In this document: piece by piece, positions 44,436 through 55,256 of the stretch | Layout: the number at the start of each line of letters is the position of its first letter | How positions within the stretch are numbered: position 1 is the stretch's first letter | Assembly (NCBI GenBank): GCA_900316645.1 | Contig: ONDP01000005.1 | Location: 62,001 to 126,000 of the forward strand | DNA from: an uncultured Prevotellaceae bacterium | Lineage (GTDB): Bacteria; Bacteroidota; Bacteroidia; Bacteroidales; Bacteroidaceae | Direction: 5' to 3' | Length of the DNA: 64,000 bases | Notes under the pieces: generated by a model | Seen by the model: the letters and a program-made list of their open reading frames with translations, nothing else | The model's database searches: none | What the model was told of the DNA's origin: nothing | Program-made: the position numbers and the translations under genes

Positions 44436-47400
44436 TTATTTATGAATGTATTTCTTTCCGTTTTTGATATATACGCCCTTGCTGGGCTGACTCTTAAGCG
44501 GACGACCACTGAGGTCGTAGATACGCTCCGTACCGTCAAGGTCGATGGTATGAATAACGGGACGGATATCTGTTGACTCGTCGTCCACCTCGAAGTCTAT
44601 ATCGCTATAGTAAGCATCAGTGGGGAAGTCGGTAACACCATCGTCAGCAACACGGTTACGGGCATTGCTACCGCCCGTTTGATAGTTGGTGAAGTATTTG
44701 CTGCGATTATAGCCGTCAGTGCGACTGAAGTATGCACGATTGGCAGGTATAGTCACCCTTGCAAGAGCAGGATTCTTATTGGAGATACGATGCCAGTTGC
44801 CAATACTTTGAACCACGAAGGCGTGTTCTGCTATGGCCTCATCGTTGGACAGGCTACGGAAACATCCTTTGAATTGTCCTACGACAGCACCTGTATTATA
44901 GTCAGTGACTGTCAGTGGGTGCAGCTGGGCACTAACCTTCGTCCGCTGGTCATTCGAAAGGTGAAAACCACCACCATCGACAACGAGGAAGTAAGGTTCG
45001 CCAGCCTTGAGCTGCTGGGCTACCTCAACGAAGACGAAGTGGAGGTTGTCCTTGACATACTTCAACTGGTAGGCTTTCAGGGAACTCTCGTCACTCGTTT
45101 CATTTGCCTTGAGGTCAACGTCGAAGGGAAGACATAAGGCATAGGCCTTGCGCTTATACTTAACAGTAAAGAGGTCGAAATCTACTTCGCGCGACAGTGC
45201 CTCGTTGGTACCGTCCATGTGATCAATCTTCATTTCTTCCATGTCGCCACCCTCATAGTTCGAAACGAGATCTGTCTCAGCCCACAGCCCACGATTGTAT
45301 ACAACGTAGTCGGCATAGAATTCGCGAGGAGGAATGAACGACTGACTGTCAACAATATAGAGTCGCTTGCAGTGGTCGTCCATTACCACACTCCACTCGT
45401 CGTCGGGCATGGTATAACCTGCGCCATAAGGCAGATAGATAATGGTGCTGTCGTTCAGTCCGTAGAAGGGGTTGTCTTTCTCCTGGCGAGCCACGCGCAG
45501 CGTCTTGATGCTGCTGGGCACGTTGACTGACCAGATGGGAAACTCGTTGCCATAGAAAAGGTTCTTACCCAAGGCGGTAACAGGAATACCCTCCACCTCG
45601 GAAGGAATGGTGACGTTCTGTTCGTCGCCATAGTACCATACGGCACGGCACGACTTTCCATCGTCGCTCTTCTTATAGGCAAAGAGGTCGTCGTAGAGGT
45701 CTGCCACCGACTCCTGTGTGGGTTCTTCTTTGCCCTCTGCTATATCGAGGTCGGTAACATCGTCGAACTCAACCATTCGGGCATTGATGGTGTTTGCTGT
45801 CAGATAGGCATGGAAGGGCTGGACGAAATTGTTCTTATAGTAGAAGAAGCCCAGTTGCTTCTGACTGTTGCGACCCAGCGTGAGGCAGTTGCCCTGGTTG
45901 CTGTCGCCCTGATTCACGCGCATGCCCTTCTCCCCTACTCCATTGAGGGCGTTGACGTAGAGCGGAATGGTAGCAACATCGGTGCCCTTATAGGGGAAGA
46001 GCTTGACAATTCCTGCATAGGGCGAACGCACCACCACAGCAGTATTCTTAGCCAGCTTGTTGTCTGTCTTCTTGCTGATGTTCAGCAGCGTAGCAGTATT
46101 TGCGTCGCTATCGTCCTTGCTGACCAGATAGACACGCAGGTCGGCAGGCAGTTGCGTGTCGAAGCCCAGATAGAGTGTGGCAGCCTTCGCGTCGTTGAAG
46201 ACGAGTGGATAGTATCTTCCCAACAGTCCGGCATCGGCAATGTCAGCCCACGTGTCGTTGTTCATATAGCGGTTGTAGAGTGTAGCGTCCGTGGTACCGT
46301 CGTTGACATAGACGCGCATGGCTGGTGTTGAGGTACCAGTTTCCTGTGAATGGTGTACGATGCCTTCGTTGTCCAGATAGACCATATCTGTTAGGTTTTT
46401 GCTCTCGATGAAGATGGAATCCAGTCCGGGCACCTTATAGAAGGCATGTTTAAGGATGCGGCGCGTGACACCGGGAAGCGTCACACTACTCGCCTTGCGT
46501 CCCTGTGGATAGCACACCAGTTCGTCGCTCTTGTTAAAGAGCAGCCCGTCGTACGACGTAAACGCGGTATTGGCTTTATCTACCAGAATATCCTTCACGC
46601 TGGAATTGTAGAAAGCCTTGCCCGAAACGGTGGCAACCTTCTGTGTCAGCGTGACCGTCTCCAACTTATCGCAACCCTTGAATGCCTCGTCGCCAATAGT
46701 TGTCACGCTCTCGGGGATGCGAAACTCCTTCAGGTTTTTCATATTGTGGAAGGCGGTACCTGTTGCAGCGGCACGTCGCTGAGAGGCATTAGGCACTTCT
46801 TCGACGTTGCCAAGCTTGGTGATGCCACGGAAGAAGGCAAACTCGTTGAAAGTGACAATCTGTTCGGCCTCCTGCTGACTGTTGCCGACAGCAATGTCCA
46901 ACTTGTTCTCATCGACCTTGCGCAATTCGCTGAGCGACAGACGCTGGTTGCCGTCGCTATCGAAATTGGTCTCGCAGAGTGCACGGGCATGCTCGTCGTC
47001 GAAGGACACACCGGGTTTGAAGTCGTCAGCAATGATGATGGGCGTCGTGATGTGGGCCTTCCCCAAGGTGCGTTGCAACATGCATTTGCCTTTCTGCAGA
47101 GGGGCAATGGCCATCATGTCGTCGTCAATCTCGATCATCTCTTGGTTGTTAGTCTGGAGGGTAGCTCCATAGCGCAACTCCATCTGTCGCTTCATACCGT
47201 CAAGTCTGTTGTCACCATCCGCCAGGAAAGGCTGCGACAGCAAGCGTCCCCAGTCGTTGCCGGCAAAACTCTTCAGCATGGGGAAATAGCCCTTTTCTGA
47301 TTGCCAGAGGCGCTCATTGGCTAAAATCGTGCCGCTGGTGAGCTCTTCGATGGTCCGTTCGTAGTTGTTGAAGCCTGGCTTGGTAGGATGGTCGAAATAA

Positions 47401-50066
47401 CCCTTTGGGAAGTAGCAAGAGGCCACGTCCCCATTCTTGTCGTCCATGACATAATCCTCTGCTGCCCCACCCAGAACCAGGATACGGTTGACAGTGGTGA
47501 CAGGTCCGTCATAGTCCGTCCACTTATCGCCGTCTTTGCGGGCATAGCGAAATATATTTGACTTTATCTTGTTGTACTTGCCATAGATGGCTATGACACA
47601 GTCTTCGATGGTTGGCATTGCACCATCTTTATAATAAATACCGGTGACCAATCCGTGGGTATCGTATGATTTATTTATAGTGTAGGTTCTAGGACTATCG
47701 CTGGCGAGACCCTGGAAGATGCAGTTGCGGACGACAGCATTGCCAAACATCCGCGTTGCCAGGAATCCTGTGGCATAATCAGGGAGGTCAAGCCCCATAA
47801 CAGTTTGTACATAGGTATCGACGAATCCTACGTTTTCTATGGAAGCACCGCTGGTGATTTCTGTGAAGATGCCAAACTGGTCTATCATACACAAACCTTT
47901 GACCATGTGGCCGGCACCATCAAGATGGGCTTTCCATGCTTTATCTTTAGCAGCGGAATTTTGGTCAATCACCTTTGCATCCGCCTTAATGCTACCGTCT
48001 TTCTGAATGAGATCAGTGTTAAAGAGGATATCCTGCGTCAATTTGTAGAACTCGTCACTTTGATTGTCTCGCATCATCTTGGCAAACTGGCGGGCATTAT
48101 GAAGAAGATAGGGCGAAGCCTCTGAACCGTTGCCACCGTCGTAGCTGTCGGCAAAGGTGCCATCCCACTGTTTTCCGATAGAGATGTCGAGGAAGACCTG
48201 CTTCTCGAGTCCCTTGTCCGACTTGATGGTTACCAACATTGTGCCTGGGTCTTGCAACACAGCCTGATTGTTCTCTATCTTTATCAACTTCTGATTATCG
48301 GGCAGGTGGTAAGTGGCTTTGAAGCCGTCGCAACTCTTCTCAGCTAACGGGAAGTTCATTTCCAGTTCATAGGCCCTGTGATTGTTGCCGAATGGCATGG
48401 GGACAGCCGCCATAAAGGCATAGGCAGGGAAGAGGGCTGGCGCTTTCAAGTTGGTCTGGTCGCCCCATACTCTCTTGGCTTCCTCAATGACATTATCCGT
48501 CATAGTGCCCGTTTCGGCATTATTCCCACTGCTGATGACCAGTCGTGGGTAGAATCCTTCCTGATATTTGAAGCTGACACCTGTCACCTCAATGGCACCT
48601 TCTGAGAAATAGGTGTTCTTGAGCGACGACACATTGGCTGTCACGAAAGGACAACTGCCCTCCTGACCATTCGTCAGCGTACCAGTGGGCAGGGCAATAC
48701 GAGTTTCGCTAAAACGGCGTTGTTCATCATTGAAGATGTTGCTGTCGTAATAGCAATTCTGATTTTTTTCATATTTCTGCCAGTTGTCTGGAAAACTGAC
48801 AGGTTGATAAGGCGAACTCGGGAATGGCTGCGCACTACCCGTAAACAAGCAATTGGTCAGCACAGTCTTCGTTTCCGTCGAGATGCCTGCAAATCTTGTC
48901 TGATTGTTATTGTCAATATGTCCGCTATAGCAGCAATAGTTGATGAGTCCCATATAGGTCTTTCCACCAATGGTGGTGGACGAGTTGTAGGCAGCAATAC
49001 CACCCGCATACATTCCGTTTGTCAGGTGAGCCACACTGACACAGCCTATAATGTTACCCTTGTTCGTGCCACAAATACCTCCTATAAAGTCAGAAAAGTA
49101 AACGGAGAAATCTCCTGCCGTGGCGCAGGCTTCGATATTGCCACCATCGTTCCATCCGCAGATGCCTCCGACATCACTGGTCCGCTTACCCTTGAGGGTG
49201 CCTTTGTAGGTGCAGTCGAAGACGAAAGACTCCAGGGGTCCCCAATTACTCTTCCAGTGGTTGATTTGGTCGACATTATAGCCATAGAGCGTGCCTATGA
49301 TACCACCGACGTGCGAGATATAGGTCACATCGATGTTGACGCCTGAATGACAGCGGTAGATGCTGACAGGATTGTCGGCATAGCCCACGATGCCGCCAAG
49401 AGAAGCCTTTTTGGAAATGGTTTCCTCCACGCCACCCGAGACATTGCCATCTACTGTACATCCATACACTGCGCCATACTGTTTGCTGTACCGGTCGAAG
49501 AACAAATAGCCGCACAACATACCCACATAGAGGGTCTTGACTTCTTCTCCAGCCATGCGGAAGTCAATTTCGCCACCTTTGATATTGAGATTGCGGATGA
49601 AACCACGAGAGGCTCCAAACAGGCCATAGCTAAACTGACTCTCCTTGCTACCTTCTGGCCACATCATCAAGCCGGAGATGGTCTTGCCGTTGCCATCGAA
49701 ATAGCCCTCGAAGGGATAGCGATGGTCGATGCCGATAGGTACCCACAAGGTGTTCATATTGTCTATCTTGTAGTCCTGCAGATTGATGTCGGCAGTCAAC
49801 TTGAAGAACTTGCCCTTATAGGTATTATGACGAACGTTGACCTCGTATGCCAGCTTGGCCAAGTGGTAGGACTGGCTAATCTGGTAAGGATCGCTCAGTG
49901 TTCCGCTACCTTGGAAACCACCATAGTTGTTCTTGAACTGGTTCTCCCATATCGACTCCCAATTGTTGCGTCTCGAACAATGAGACTCCGCCGACACCTG
50001 CACTTGGGGCGTTAGGAACAGTAACACGAAAAGTGCTATGCTGATATATGTGATACGCTGTTTCAT
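44436..50066 (-). CDS. Giant secreted GLUG / LRR protein with T9SS-type tail
   Basis: 1876 aa. Signal peptide about 1-27. GLUG-type repeats fill about residues 40-430 ('GGIVGYADNPVSIYRCHSG', 'GGICGWNDGGNIEACATAG', 'GGICGTNKGNIIGCVSVAH') and again about 650-900. An EF-hand-like calcium loop 'DSDGNQRLSLSE' is near 1030, then BspA-type LRRs about 1090-1230 ('ESVTTIGDEAFKGCDKLETV'). The C-terminus 'ERIYDLSGRPL...GVYIKNGKKYIHK' looks like a T9SS sorting signal. Likely an exported surface adhesin or matrix protein. It starts 12 bp after the stop of the 1711-aa gene, so the two are probably one transcript. Confidence 0.85.
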   Translation of the reverse strand: MKQRITYISIALFVLLFLTPQVQVSAESHCSRRNNWESIWENQFKNNYGGFQGSGTLSDPYQISQSYHLAKLAYEVNVRHNTYKGKFFKLTADINLQDYKIDNMNTLWVPIGIDHRYPFEGYFDGNGKTISGLMMWPEGSKESQFSYGLFGASRGFIRNLNIKGGEIDFRMAGEEVKTLYVGMLCGYLFFDRYSKQYGAVYGCTVDGNVSGGVEETISKKASLGGIVGYADNPVSIYRCHSGVNIDVTYISHVGGIIGTLYGYNVDQINHWKSNWGPLESFVFDCTYKGTLKGKRTSDVGGICGWNDGGNIEACATAGDFSVYFSDFIGGICGTNKGNIIGCVSVAHLTNGMYAGGIAAYNSSTTIGGKTYMGLINYCCYSGHIDNNNQTRFAGISTETKTVLTNCLFTGSAQPFPSSPYQPVSFPDNWQKYEKNQNCYYDSNIFNDEQRRFSETRIALPTGTLTNGQEGSCPFVTANVSSLKNTYFSEGAIEVTGVSFKYQEGFYPRLVISSGNNAETGTMTDNVIEEAKRVWGDQTNLKAPALFPAYAFMAAVPMPFGNNHRAYELEMNFPLAEKSCDGFKATYHLPDNQKLIKIENNQAVLQDPGTMLVTIKSDKGLEKQVFLDISIGKQWDGTFADSYDGGNGSEASPYLLHNARQFAKMMRDNQSDEFYKLTQDILFNTDLIQKDGSIKADAKVIDQNSAAKDKAWKAHLDGAGHMVKGLCMIDQFGIFTEITSGASIENVGFVDTYVQTVMGLDLPDYATGFLATRMFGNAVVRNCIFQGLASDSPRTYTINKSYDTHGLVTGIYYKDGAMPTIEDCVIAIYGKYNKIKSNIFRYARKDGDKWTDYDGPVTTVNRILVLGGAAEDYVMDDKNGDVASCYFPKGYFDHPTKPGFNNYERTIEELTSGTILANERLWQSEKGYFPMLKSFAGNDWGRLLSQPFLADGDNRLDGMKRQMELRYGATLQTNNQEMIEIDDDMMAIAPLQKGKCMLQRTLGKAHITTPIIIADDFKPGVSFDDEHARALCETNFDSDGNQRLSLSELRKVDENKLDIAVGNSQQEAEQIVTFNEFAFFRGITKLGNVEEVPNASQRRAAATGTAFHNMKNLKEFRIPESVTTIGDEAFKGCDKLETVTLTQKVATVSGKAFYNSSVKDILVDKANTAFTSYDGLLFNKSDELVCYPQGRKASSVTLPGVTRRILKHAFYKVPGLDSIFIESKNLTDMVYLDNEGIVHHSQETGTSTPAMRVYVNDGTTDATLYNRYMNNDTWADIADAGLLGRYYPLVFNDAKAATLYLGFDTQLPADLRVYLVSKDDSDANTATLLNISKKTDNKLAKNTAVVVRSPYAGIVKLFPYKGTDVATIPLYVNALNGVGEKGMRVNQGDSNQGNCLTLGRNSQKQLGFFYYKNNFVQPFHAYLTANTINARMVEFDDVTDLDIAEGKEEPTQESVADLYDDLFAYKKSDDGKSCRAVWYYGDEQNVTIPSEVEGIPVTALGKNLFYGNEFPIWSVNVPSSIKTLRVARQEKDNPFYGLNDSTIIYLPYGAGYTMPDDEWSVVMDDHCKRLYIVDSQSFIPPREFYADYVVYNRGLWAETDLVSNYEGGDMEEMKIDHMDGTNEALSREVDFDLFTVKYKRKAYALCLPFDVDLKANETSDESSLKAYQLKYVKDNLHFVFVEVAQQLKAGEPYFLVVDGGGFHLSNDQRTKVSAQLHPLTVTDYNTGAVVGQFKGCFRSLSNDEAIAEHAFVVQSIGNWHRISNKNPALARVTIPANRAYFSRTDGYNRSKYFTNYQTGGSNARNRVADDGVTDFPTDAYYSDIDFEVDDESTDIRPVIHTIDLDGTERIYDLSGRPLKSQPSKGVYIKNGKKYIHK

Positions 50067-50078
50067 CTATGATATGAT

Positions 50079-53000
50079 TTAATAGTTATACTTGAGAACT
50101 TCACTGTTGGTCGAAATGAGATAAACACCATGCTGTTGGACGGGAATGAACACCGTACCTGTGGTGACGGGAGCACCATAGACGGGTGTTGCCTTGGTGT
50201 CGAACACGCGAAGGTATCCGTCGTCGCTGGTCAGTCCTGAGAGACGGAAACCACCCTCCGTGCGAGTCACGTTGATGTGGCGCTGCTGGGCACCGTCCTT
50301 CTTAACGATGGGGATACCCGTCAGCTCGTCTTCCTCCGTAGGAATAAGGTTGACACCTATCATACATTCATCAGCAGACAGGTTGTTGACCACGCGGATG
50401 CTTTCATCCGGCACATCTTCAGAGATGTCCAAAAGTCGCTGGTCGTAGATAAATGCATTGGCATAGCACCATGTCGCCTCCTCGACGTTCTGGACGGTGA
50501 GGGTGACGTATGCTTTGCGCTCACCGCCAACATCCTGGAAGTCACTGGCAGTGAGTGTTTGTTCTGCCGTGTCGCAAAGTGGGACGTTGTAGCAAGGTCC
50601 GGGATAGATACCTACATAGACAACATGATCGGCTTGCAAACCGTTCAACGAGTGGTCAGTAACTTCAATCTCGAAAGTGTTGGTGTTGCCTTCTACTACA
50701 TGGTTGACCAATTCACAACTGATATCCTCATAACCACGGGCTAGTTCACACTCGTTGTCGTCGTTGGGTTTGACGGTGCGGCGCAGACTGGCAGCACGGC
50801 GCGCAGAATAGCTGGTATGGAAGACGTTGTCATATTCTGCAGCAATGTCCTTGGGCAGCAGCACACCATTGAAGTCGGCTGTCACTGGGTACAGCAGTGT
50901 GACGGCCTCATAGTCATTAGGCGCAATATAGAGGTTGTAGCGGTCTTCGTCTAACATCATCTCAGTGATGTCCTGATCGTTTATCTTACCCGTGACGCTG
51001 ATGATGGGCGACGTGCCGGTGTTAAAAATAGTCAGGCTGACAGGCATCTTGTTACCTCCCACAAGGGCTGCGTCGTTGCAGCTCAGTTTATAATCAAAGT
51101 CGTTGAAGAACTCCTGTGTGCTCAACATAACGTGTGACTCGTTCGTTCCTGGATTTGTCAGTGTATAAACGGAACGGATCTGATTATCATCCATATAGGC
51201 ATCGTATGACGGCATGAGCAAGCTGTCACGTGTGGAACCGATAGTGATGTGTGGTGTAGGAGCCATATTGTCTTCCATAAAGATGCGCGAGACATTCAGG
51301 ATGGTCTGCACGGTCGGCTGTCCTACTGCCTTACTGCTTGTACGGACGAGGTTGTCTCTACATGTCCAGAGAATAGCAAAGTCGGTGGGGTTGTCAACAG
51401 TCTTGTCGGCAATGACCTTCAGGGTACTGGGCATGTATTGGACCATGTTAAGGTCAGTCGTATATTCGTCGTAGGGCAACCCTCTCATGTTCATGGCCTG
51501 AACACGGATATCACGGGCACTGTCGGGGGTTTCGTAGATACTGGCACATACCACGCGGTCGCCCACCATCTCCATGGAGAACTGCAATGGGTCGGTATTG
51601 TCGATCGTCGAAGATACTTGTCCGTTGACGCAGGCGTGATACCATAGCGTGTGGTCAGTAGTAACCTTGTTATTCTCCTCTGTGTAGGTGATCATGTTGG
51701 TAGCCATCAGCAAGGTGTCATTGGACATCAACAACTGGCAGTCGGAAAGCATGCTGTTTTCATTGATGGGATTGAACAACGCCTTCGGGGTGCTCCACTG
51801 CTGACCATCATAGATAGAGAACATCATGCTTCCGGTAAAGGGTCGAATAACGACCTTTTCATCATCGGTCATTTGTGAATCGCCGCTATAATCGATGGTT
51901 CCATATTTTCCATGCATCCACAGACAGGCCATCTTTCCGTCGCTCTGTACGGTGACATGAGGTTCCTTGTCGATATAGCCTTCTGCGGCACCTTGATGAG
52001 GCACTTTGGGCACGACGGTCTCCTTCCAGAGGCCATTGCTTCCTTTGCGTGACTTAACAACGATGCGTGCATTTTGCATAAGTTCATCGTTCCTGGCGAT
52101 ACGCTGTTCAAGCGTTGTAAATGCTGTTCCATCAATTTCCTGAGTCAGTTCGCTATAACCCACAACCTCGTAATCACCAGCCGTAGCAGTTTTGAGGTGA
52201 CTGGTCTGACGGTTGGCAGTTGACAGGGTGGTCTTATTGCCAGTGTCATATACCTCAATGTGATCACTGTTCTTATTGCTGCTATGCCCGTTCAGCAGGG
52301 CAATGTCACCATCATTGAGAAAAGTGGGCACTGGATTGCCGGTGATGTTGCTGGCAACAATATTACCAATGTCGATATATGGATTGTCGCCAACAAGCTC
52401 TTCGTCATCCGCATCCTGTGCACGAAGGGACGCTTCTGGTGCTTTATTCGTTGTGCTCAGCCAATGCGGATAGCCTGGGTAGTAGGGGTTTTTGGTATTC
52501 TCGTCCCAGAAAAAGCGACGTCCGAAACAACCAGCCCAACGCGGTCGCCATGTGCCCATAGGTGTCTTGAGCTCAAAGAATGCATCGATGCCAATCATTC
52601 CCAACAGTTTTGCACCGTGATCGCTAAATTCCATTTTAGGCTGAAATGGTCCGCCCATGCCCCAGTTAAACTGCACTTTTCCACCGCCTCGTACAGAACC
52701 AGAGAAATAGAATAACTGATTAAAAAGTTTCCCCCAGAAGCTGTCCTTGTCACCGCCTGTAAGGTCGATAGTCGCTGCATAAGCGACACCCAGCTTTCCA
52801 CAGACTTCAATATCAAACAACCAACCCAGCCTGCCTGCTATGAGCTTTTTGTTTTTTTCTTTTTTGAAGCCGTAGCGTTTGACACCAAAAGAACCCTGCA
52901 CATATAATGCAGCGTTGAGTGTTGCAGTAAATTTGACGTAGTTTTTAACCCTTTCTGCCCATTTTTTAAAGACGCTGTTTTCTTTACCCAAATCGACAGC

Positions 53001-55214
53001 CCAAGCCATAAACCCACCATAGCCAAAGGTCCCAGAGATGTTTTTGATATATAAATCAAAGGGACTGAAAACCGACGAAACACTAAACAAACCATCACCA
53101 TAGAAACCCAATCCCAGTTTGTTGCCCTGTATCTTGAAGATGTCGTCGAACTCGTTCATGAACCAATATTCGTCGTCATATTTCTTCAGACCCATCGTTC
53201 TGTTTTGACTGTTAAATGTAACCTTATGGGGATTGTCTTTGCCAGTCAAAGGGATGTTGTGGATATTGGCTTCCTTCATAGATTTACGAAAATCTTTGCC
53301 GCTTTCTTTATCTCCTGATCCTCGTCCGGCTATAGAGATACTGACGTTGACATCTAAATATTGTTTATCCCAATAGATAACAGGAATAATACTAATACCA
53401 AATCCAGGGTAAGATTCTGGGCTATAACTGATACTGGGTGAAAAAAGGAAATCCCAAGTACCCCCATCCTGTCCACCACCATGAAACCAGTTCTTATTAG
53501 GTTTAATGATGTCTTTAGTCTTATTCTCACTTTCCTTCTTGATTTCCTTATTGTTTACGACGGAACGTTTCAAATAAGGGAACTGGCCAAATTTGTTTTC
53601 ACCAATAGAGAGCAACAGCTTATAGGGTTTGTTCTCAGGCAGCTGTGGGTTCGACAGGTCATAGTATAGGTCAAAGTAGTCACGAGCCAGACCTGGATAA
53701 TTCTTAGCCAGAACGGAACTGCGCTGCAGATAGTTGAATGTGTACGAGGTGGTGCCGCCCTTCTCCTTGGCTGTCAGCGCAGGGTCTTGCTGATTCTTTC
53801 CCTTGGGAACGGACATCGTGATGCGCATGCGGGCATACTTGTCTATTTGCTTACCGTTCAACATCTTGGGGTCTTGATAGCCGCCGTCCTCAATGAATAC
53901 GACTTCACTTTCCTTACTGCGTGTCTCTGTCCTAATGGAGTCGATGCCGAATTGCTGATACTTCTTGCCGCCGACAGTGGTGGACGTGTTCAGGTTTTTC
54001 AGCAGGAAGATAGTCTGCTCGCTGATAGCTTCTTTCTTGCTGTCGTAATTACCAGAGATAAGTGTTACCCTTGCACGACAGCGCTTCGTGTCAAGCACTC
54101 CCGTTGTGGGGTCGCTCGCTCCGGGATAGCGATAGAGCCGGGGATAATATCCCTGTGCCAGGATTTCAATGTAGGCAGGGTTGCCCATTGTTATAATGCG
54201 ATAGGCTCTCTTCTTCGTGTCGTATTTGTCCACCTTTACATGGCTGTCGGCAACATATTCGCCTTTATTGTTCAGACTGACAACATTCAGGGTGGCATTC
54301 TCCACAAAGCGGTTTTTGCGTCCGTGTATAGTCAGATACAGCGTATCGAAATGCTCCACCAGTCCTGTTCCTAACATATTGAAGATGGTCAGCTCACGGT
54401 TGGCGTGCTTGTCGAGGTTAAAGTTTGTCTCCAGACGAGGACGCATGTAAGCATCCGACAACCATACGCCGTACATCAGTTTGTTGAGGTCCATCTTCAA
54501 CTTCTGTTTGTTGCCGTTGTTGTCGCTGACGAGGTTCAGAGCGGTCAGCGTTTCATCCTCGGGGACGTAGAATGACTGGAACTTGTCGTTCTTCAGTTCC
54601 AAGGTCTTTGTCGTGGTCTGCCCTCCGTCTTTCTTTGTGGTATATTCCAGCAGGTAGCTGCGGTTCTCAGCCTGTCGCTTGGAGTCGAGTTGGAAGGTGT
54701 ACAGGCGGTCGTTGTCCCAGTCAAAAACCTGATAGGTGAAGGTCAGCGTATCAGTCTTGGCCACATCCTTTGATACTTTTTTGTTGACCTTGATAGTTAC
54801 CTTGTCGTCCTTGTGGGGGATGTTGACGAAGAAATAGTTGCTGACACCGAGATACATGTATTTCTCGTAGTCGTTATAGTACATGCGCACCTCAAACAAC
54901 GCACCCTTGTTGTTGTCGCCGTCGTTGATGCGGAAACAGAGCAGGTTGTTGTCGCGCATCTTCCAGAACTGCTGCTGTTGCTCACGACCTTTCATGTCCG
55001 TAGAGGCAAACATGCTCTTCACACCTTCCACCTGCACCTTATTGGTGGCGAGTGCTCCGTTGGTGACACGTTGCCAATTGAGCTTATTCGACTTACGAAT
55101 GCTGCGCAGATTGGAAACGTCGCTGACGTTGTTGGCAAAGTACAACTGGAAGTCCTGAGCCTGGAGGCTGAGGGCGGTAATTGTCAGTAGGAATAAGTAG
55201 AATATACGTTTCAT
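50079..55214 (-). CDS. Giant secreted protein of unknown function (1711 aa)
   Basis: 1711 aa, family not recognised. Signal peptide about 1-19 ('IFYLFLLTITALSLQAQ'). Residues 20-520 are beta-rich with jelly-roll-like strands. Residues 580-900 hold long Gly/aromatic alternating strands ('GLGFYGDGLFSVSSVFSPF', 'GTFGYGGFMAWAVDLG', 'FSGSVRGGGKVQFNWGMGG') that look like membrane-barrel or beta-helix segments. Residues 950-1400 read like a propeller ('PHVTVQSDGKMACLWMHGK'). The tail 'LRVFDTKATPV...HGVYLISTNSEVLKYNY' is an atypical sorting-signal-like end. DNA for the middle part (about 52.8-53.6 kb) is visibly more T/A-rich. Genes on both sides encode other giant secreted proteins. Confidence 0.75.
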   Translation of the reverse strand: MKRIFYLFLLTITALSLQAQDFQLYFANNVSDVSNLRSIRKSNKLNWQRVTNGALATNKVQVEGVKSMFASTDMKGREQQQQFWKMRDNNLLCFRINDGDNNKGALFEVRMYYNDYEKYMYLGVSNYFFVNIPHKDDKVTIKVNKKVSKDVAKTDTLTFTYQVFDWDNDRLYTFQLDSKRQAENRSYLLEYTTKKDGGQTTTKTLELKNDKFQSFYVPEDETLTALNLVSDNNGNKQKLKMDLNKLMYGVWLSDAYMRPRLETNFNLDKHANRELTIFNMLGTGLVEHFDTLYLTIHGRKNRFVENATLNVVSLNNKGEYVADSHVKVDKYDTKKRAYRIITMGNPAYIEILAQGYYPRLYRYPGASDPTTGVLDTKRCRARVTLISGNYDSKKEAISEQTIFLLKNLNTSTTVGGKKYQQFGIDSIRTETRSKESEVVFIEDGGYQDPKMLNGKQIDKYARMRITMSVPKGKNQQDPALTAKEKGGTTSYTFNYLQRSSVLAKNYPGLARDYFDLYYDLSNPQLPENKPYKLLLSIGENKFGQFPYLKRSVVNNKEIKKESENKTKDIIKPNKNWFHGGGQDGGTWDFLFSPSISYSPESYPGFGISIIPVIYWDKQYLDVNVSISIAGRGSGDKESGKDFRKSMKEANIHNIPLTGKDNPHKVTFNSQNRTMGLKKYDDEYWFMNEFDDIFKIQGNKLGLGFYGDGLFSVSSVFSPFDLYIKNISGTFGYGGFMAWAVDLGKENSVFKKWAERVKNYVKFTATLNAALYVQGSFGVKRYGFKKEKNKKLIAGRLGWLFDIEVCGKLGVAYAATIDLTGGDKDSFWGKLFNQLFYFSGSVRGGGKVQFNWGMGGPFQPKMEFSDHGAKLLGMIGIDAFFELKTPMGTWRPRWAGCFGRRFFWDENTKNPYYPGYPHWLSTTNKAPEASLRAQDADDEELVGDNPYIDIGNIVASNITGNPVPTFLNDGDIALLNGHSSNKNSDHIEVYDTGNKTTLSTANRQTSHLKTATAGDYEVVGYSELTQEIDGTAFTTLEQRIARNDELMQNARIVVKSRKGSNGLWKETVVPKVPHQGAAEGYIDKEPHVTVQSDGKMACLWMHGKYGTIDYSGDSQMTDDEKVVIRPFTGSMMFSIYDGQQWSTPKALFNPINENSMLSDCQLLMSNDTLLMATNMITYTEENNKVTTDHTLWYHACVNGQVSSTIDNTDPLQFSMEMVGDRVVCASIYETPDSARDIRVQAMNMRGLPYDEYTTDLNMVQYMPSTLKVIADKTVDNPTDFAILWTCRDNLVRTSSKAVGQPTVQTILNVSRIFMEDNMAPTPHITIGSTRDSLLMPSYDAYMDDNQIRSVYTLTNPGTNESHVMLSTQEFFNDFDYKLSCNDAALVGGNKMPVSLTIFNTGTSPIISVTGKINDQDITEMMLDEDRYNLYIAPNDYEAVTLLYPVTADFNGVLLPKDIAAEYDNVFHTSYSARRAASLRRTVKPNDDNECELARGYEDISCELVNHVVEGNTNTFEIEVTDHSLNGLQADHVVYVGIYPGPCYNVPLCDTAEQTLTASDFQDVGGERKAYVTLTVQNVEEATWCYANAFIYDQRLLDISEDVPDESIRVVNNLSADECMIGVNLIPTEEDELTGIPIVKKDGAQQRHINVTRTEGGFRLSGLTSDDGYLRVFDTKATPVYGAPVTTGTVFIPVQQHGVYLISTNSEVLKYNY

Positions 55215-55256
55215 ATTTTTGCTATTGCTTAATTATTTTTCTATTTGATAGGATTG

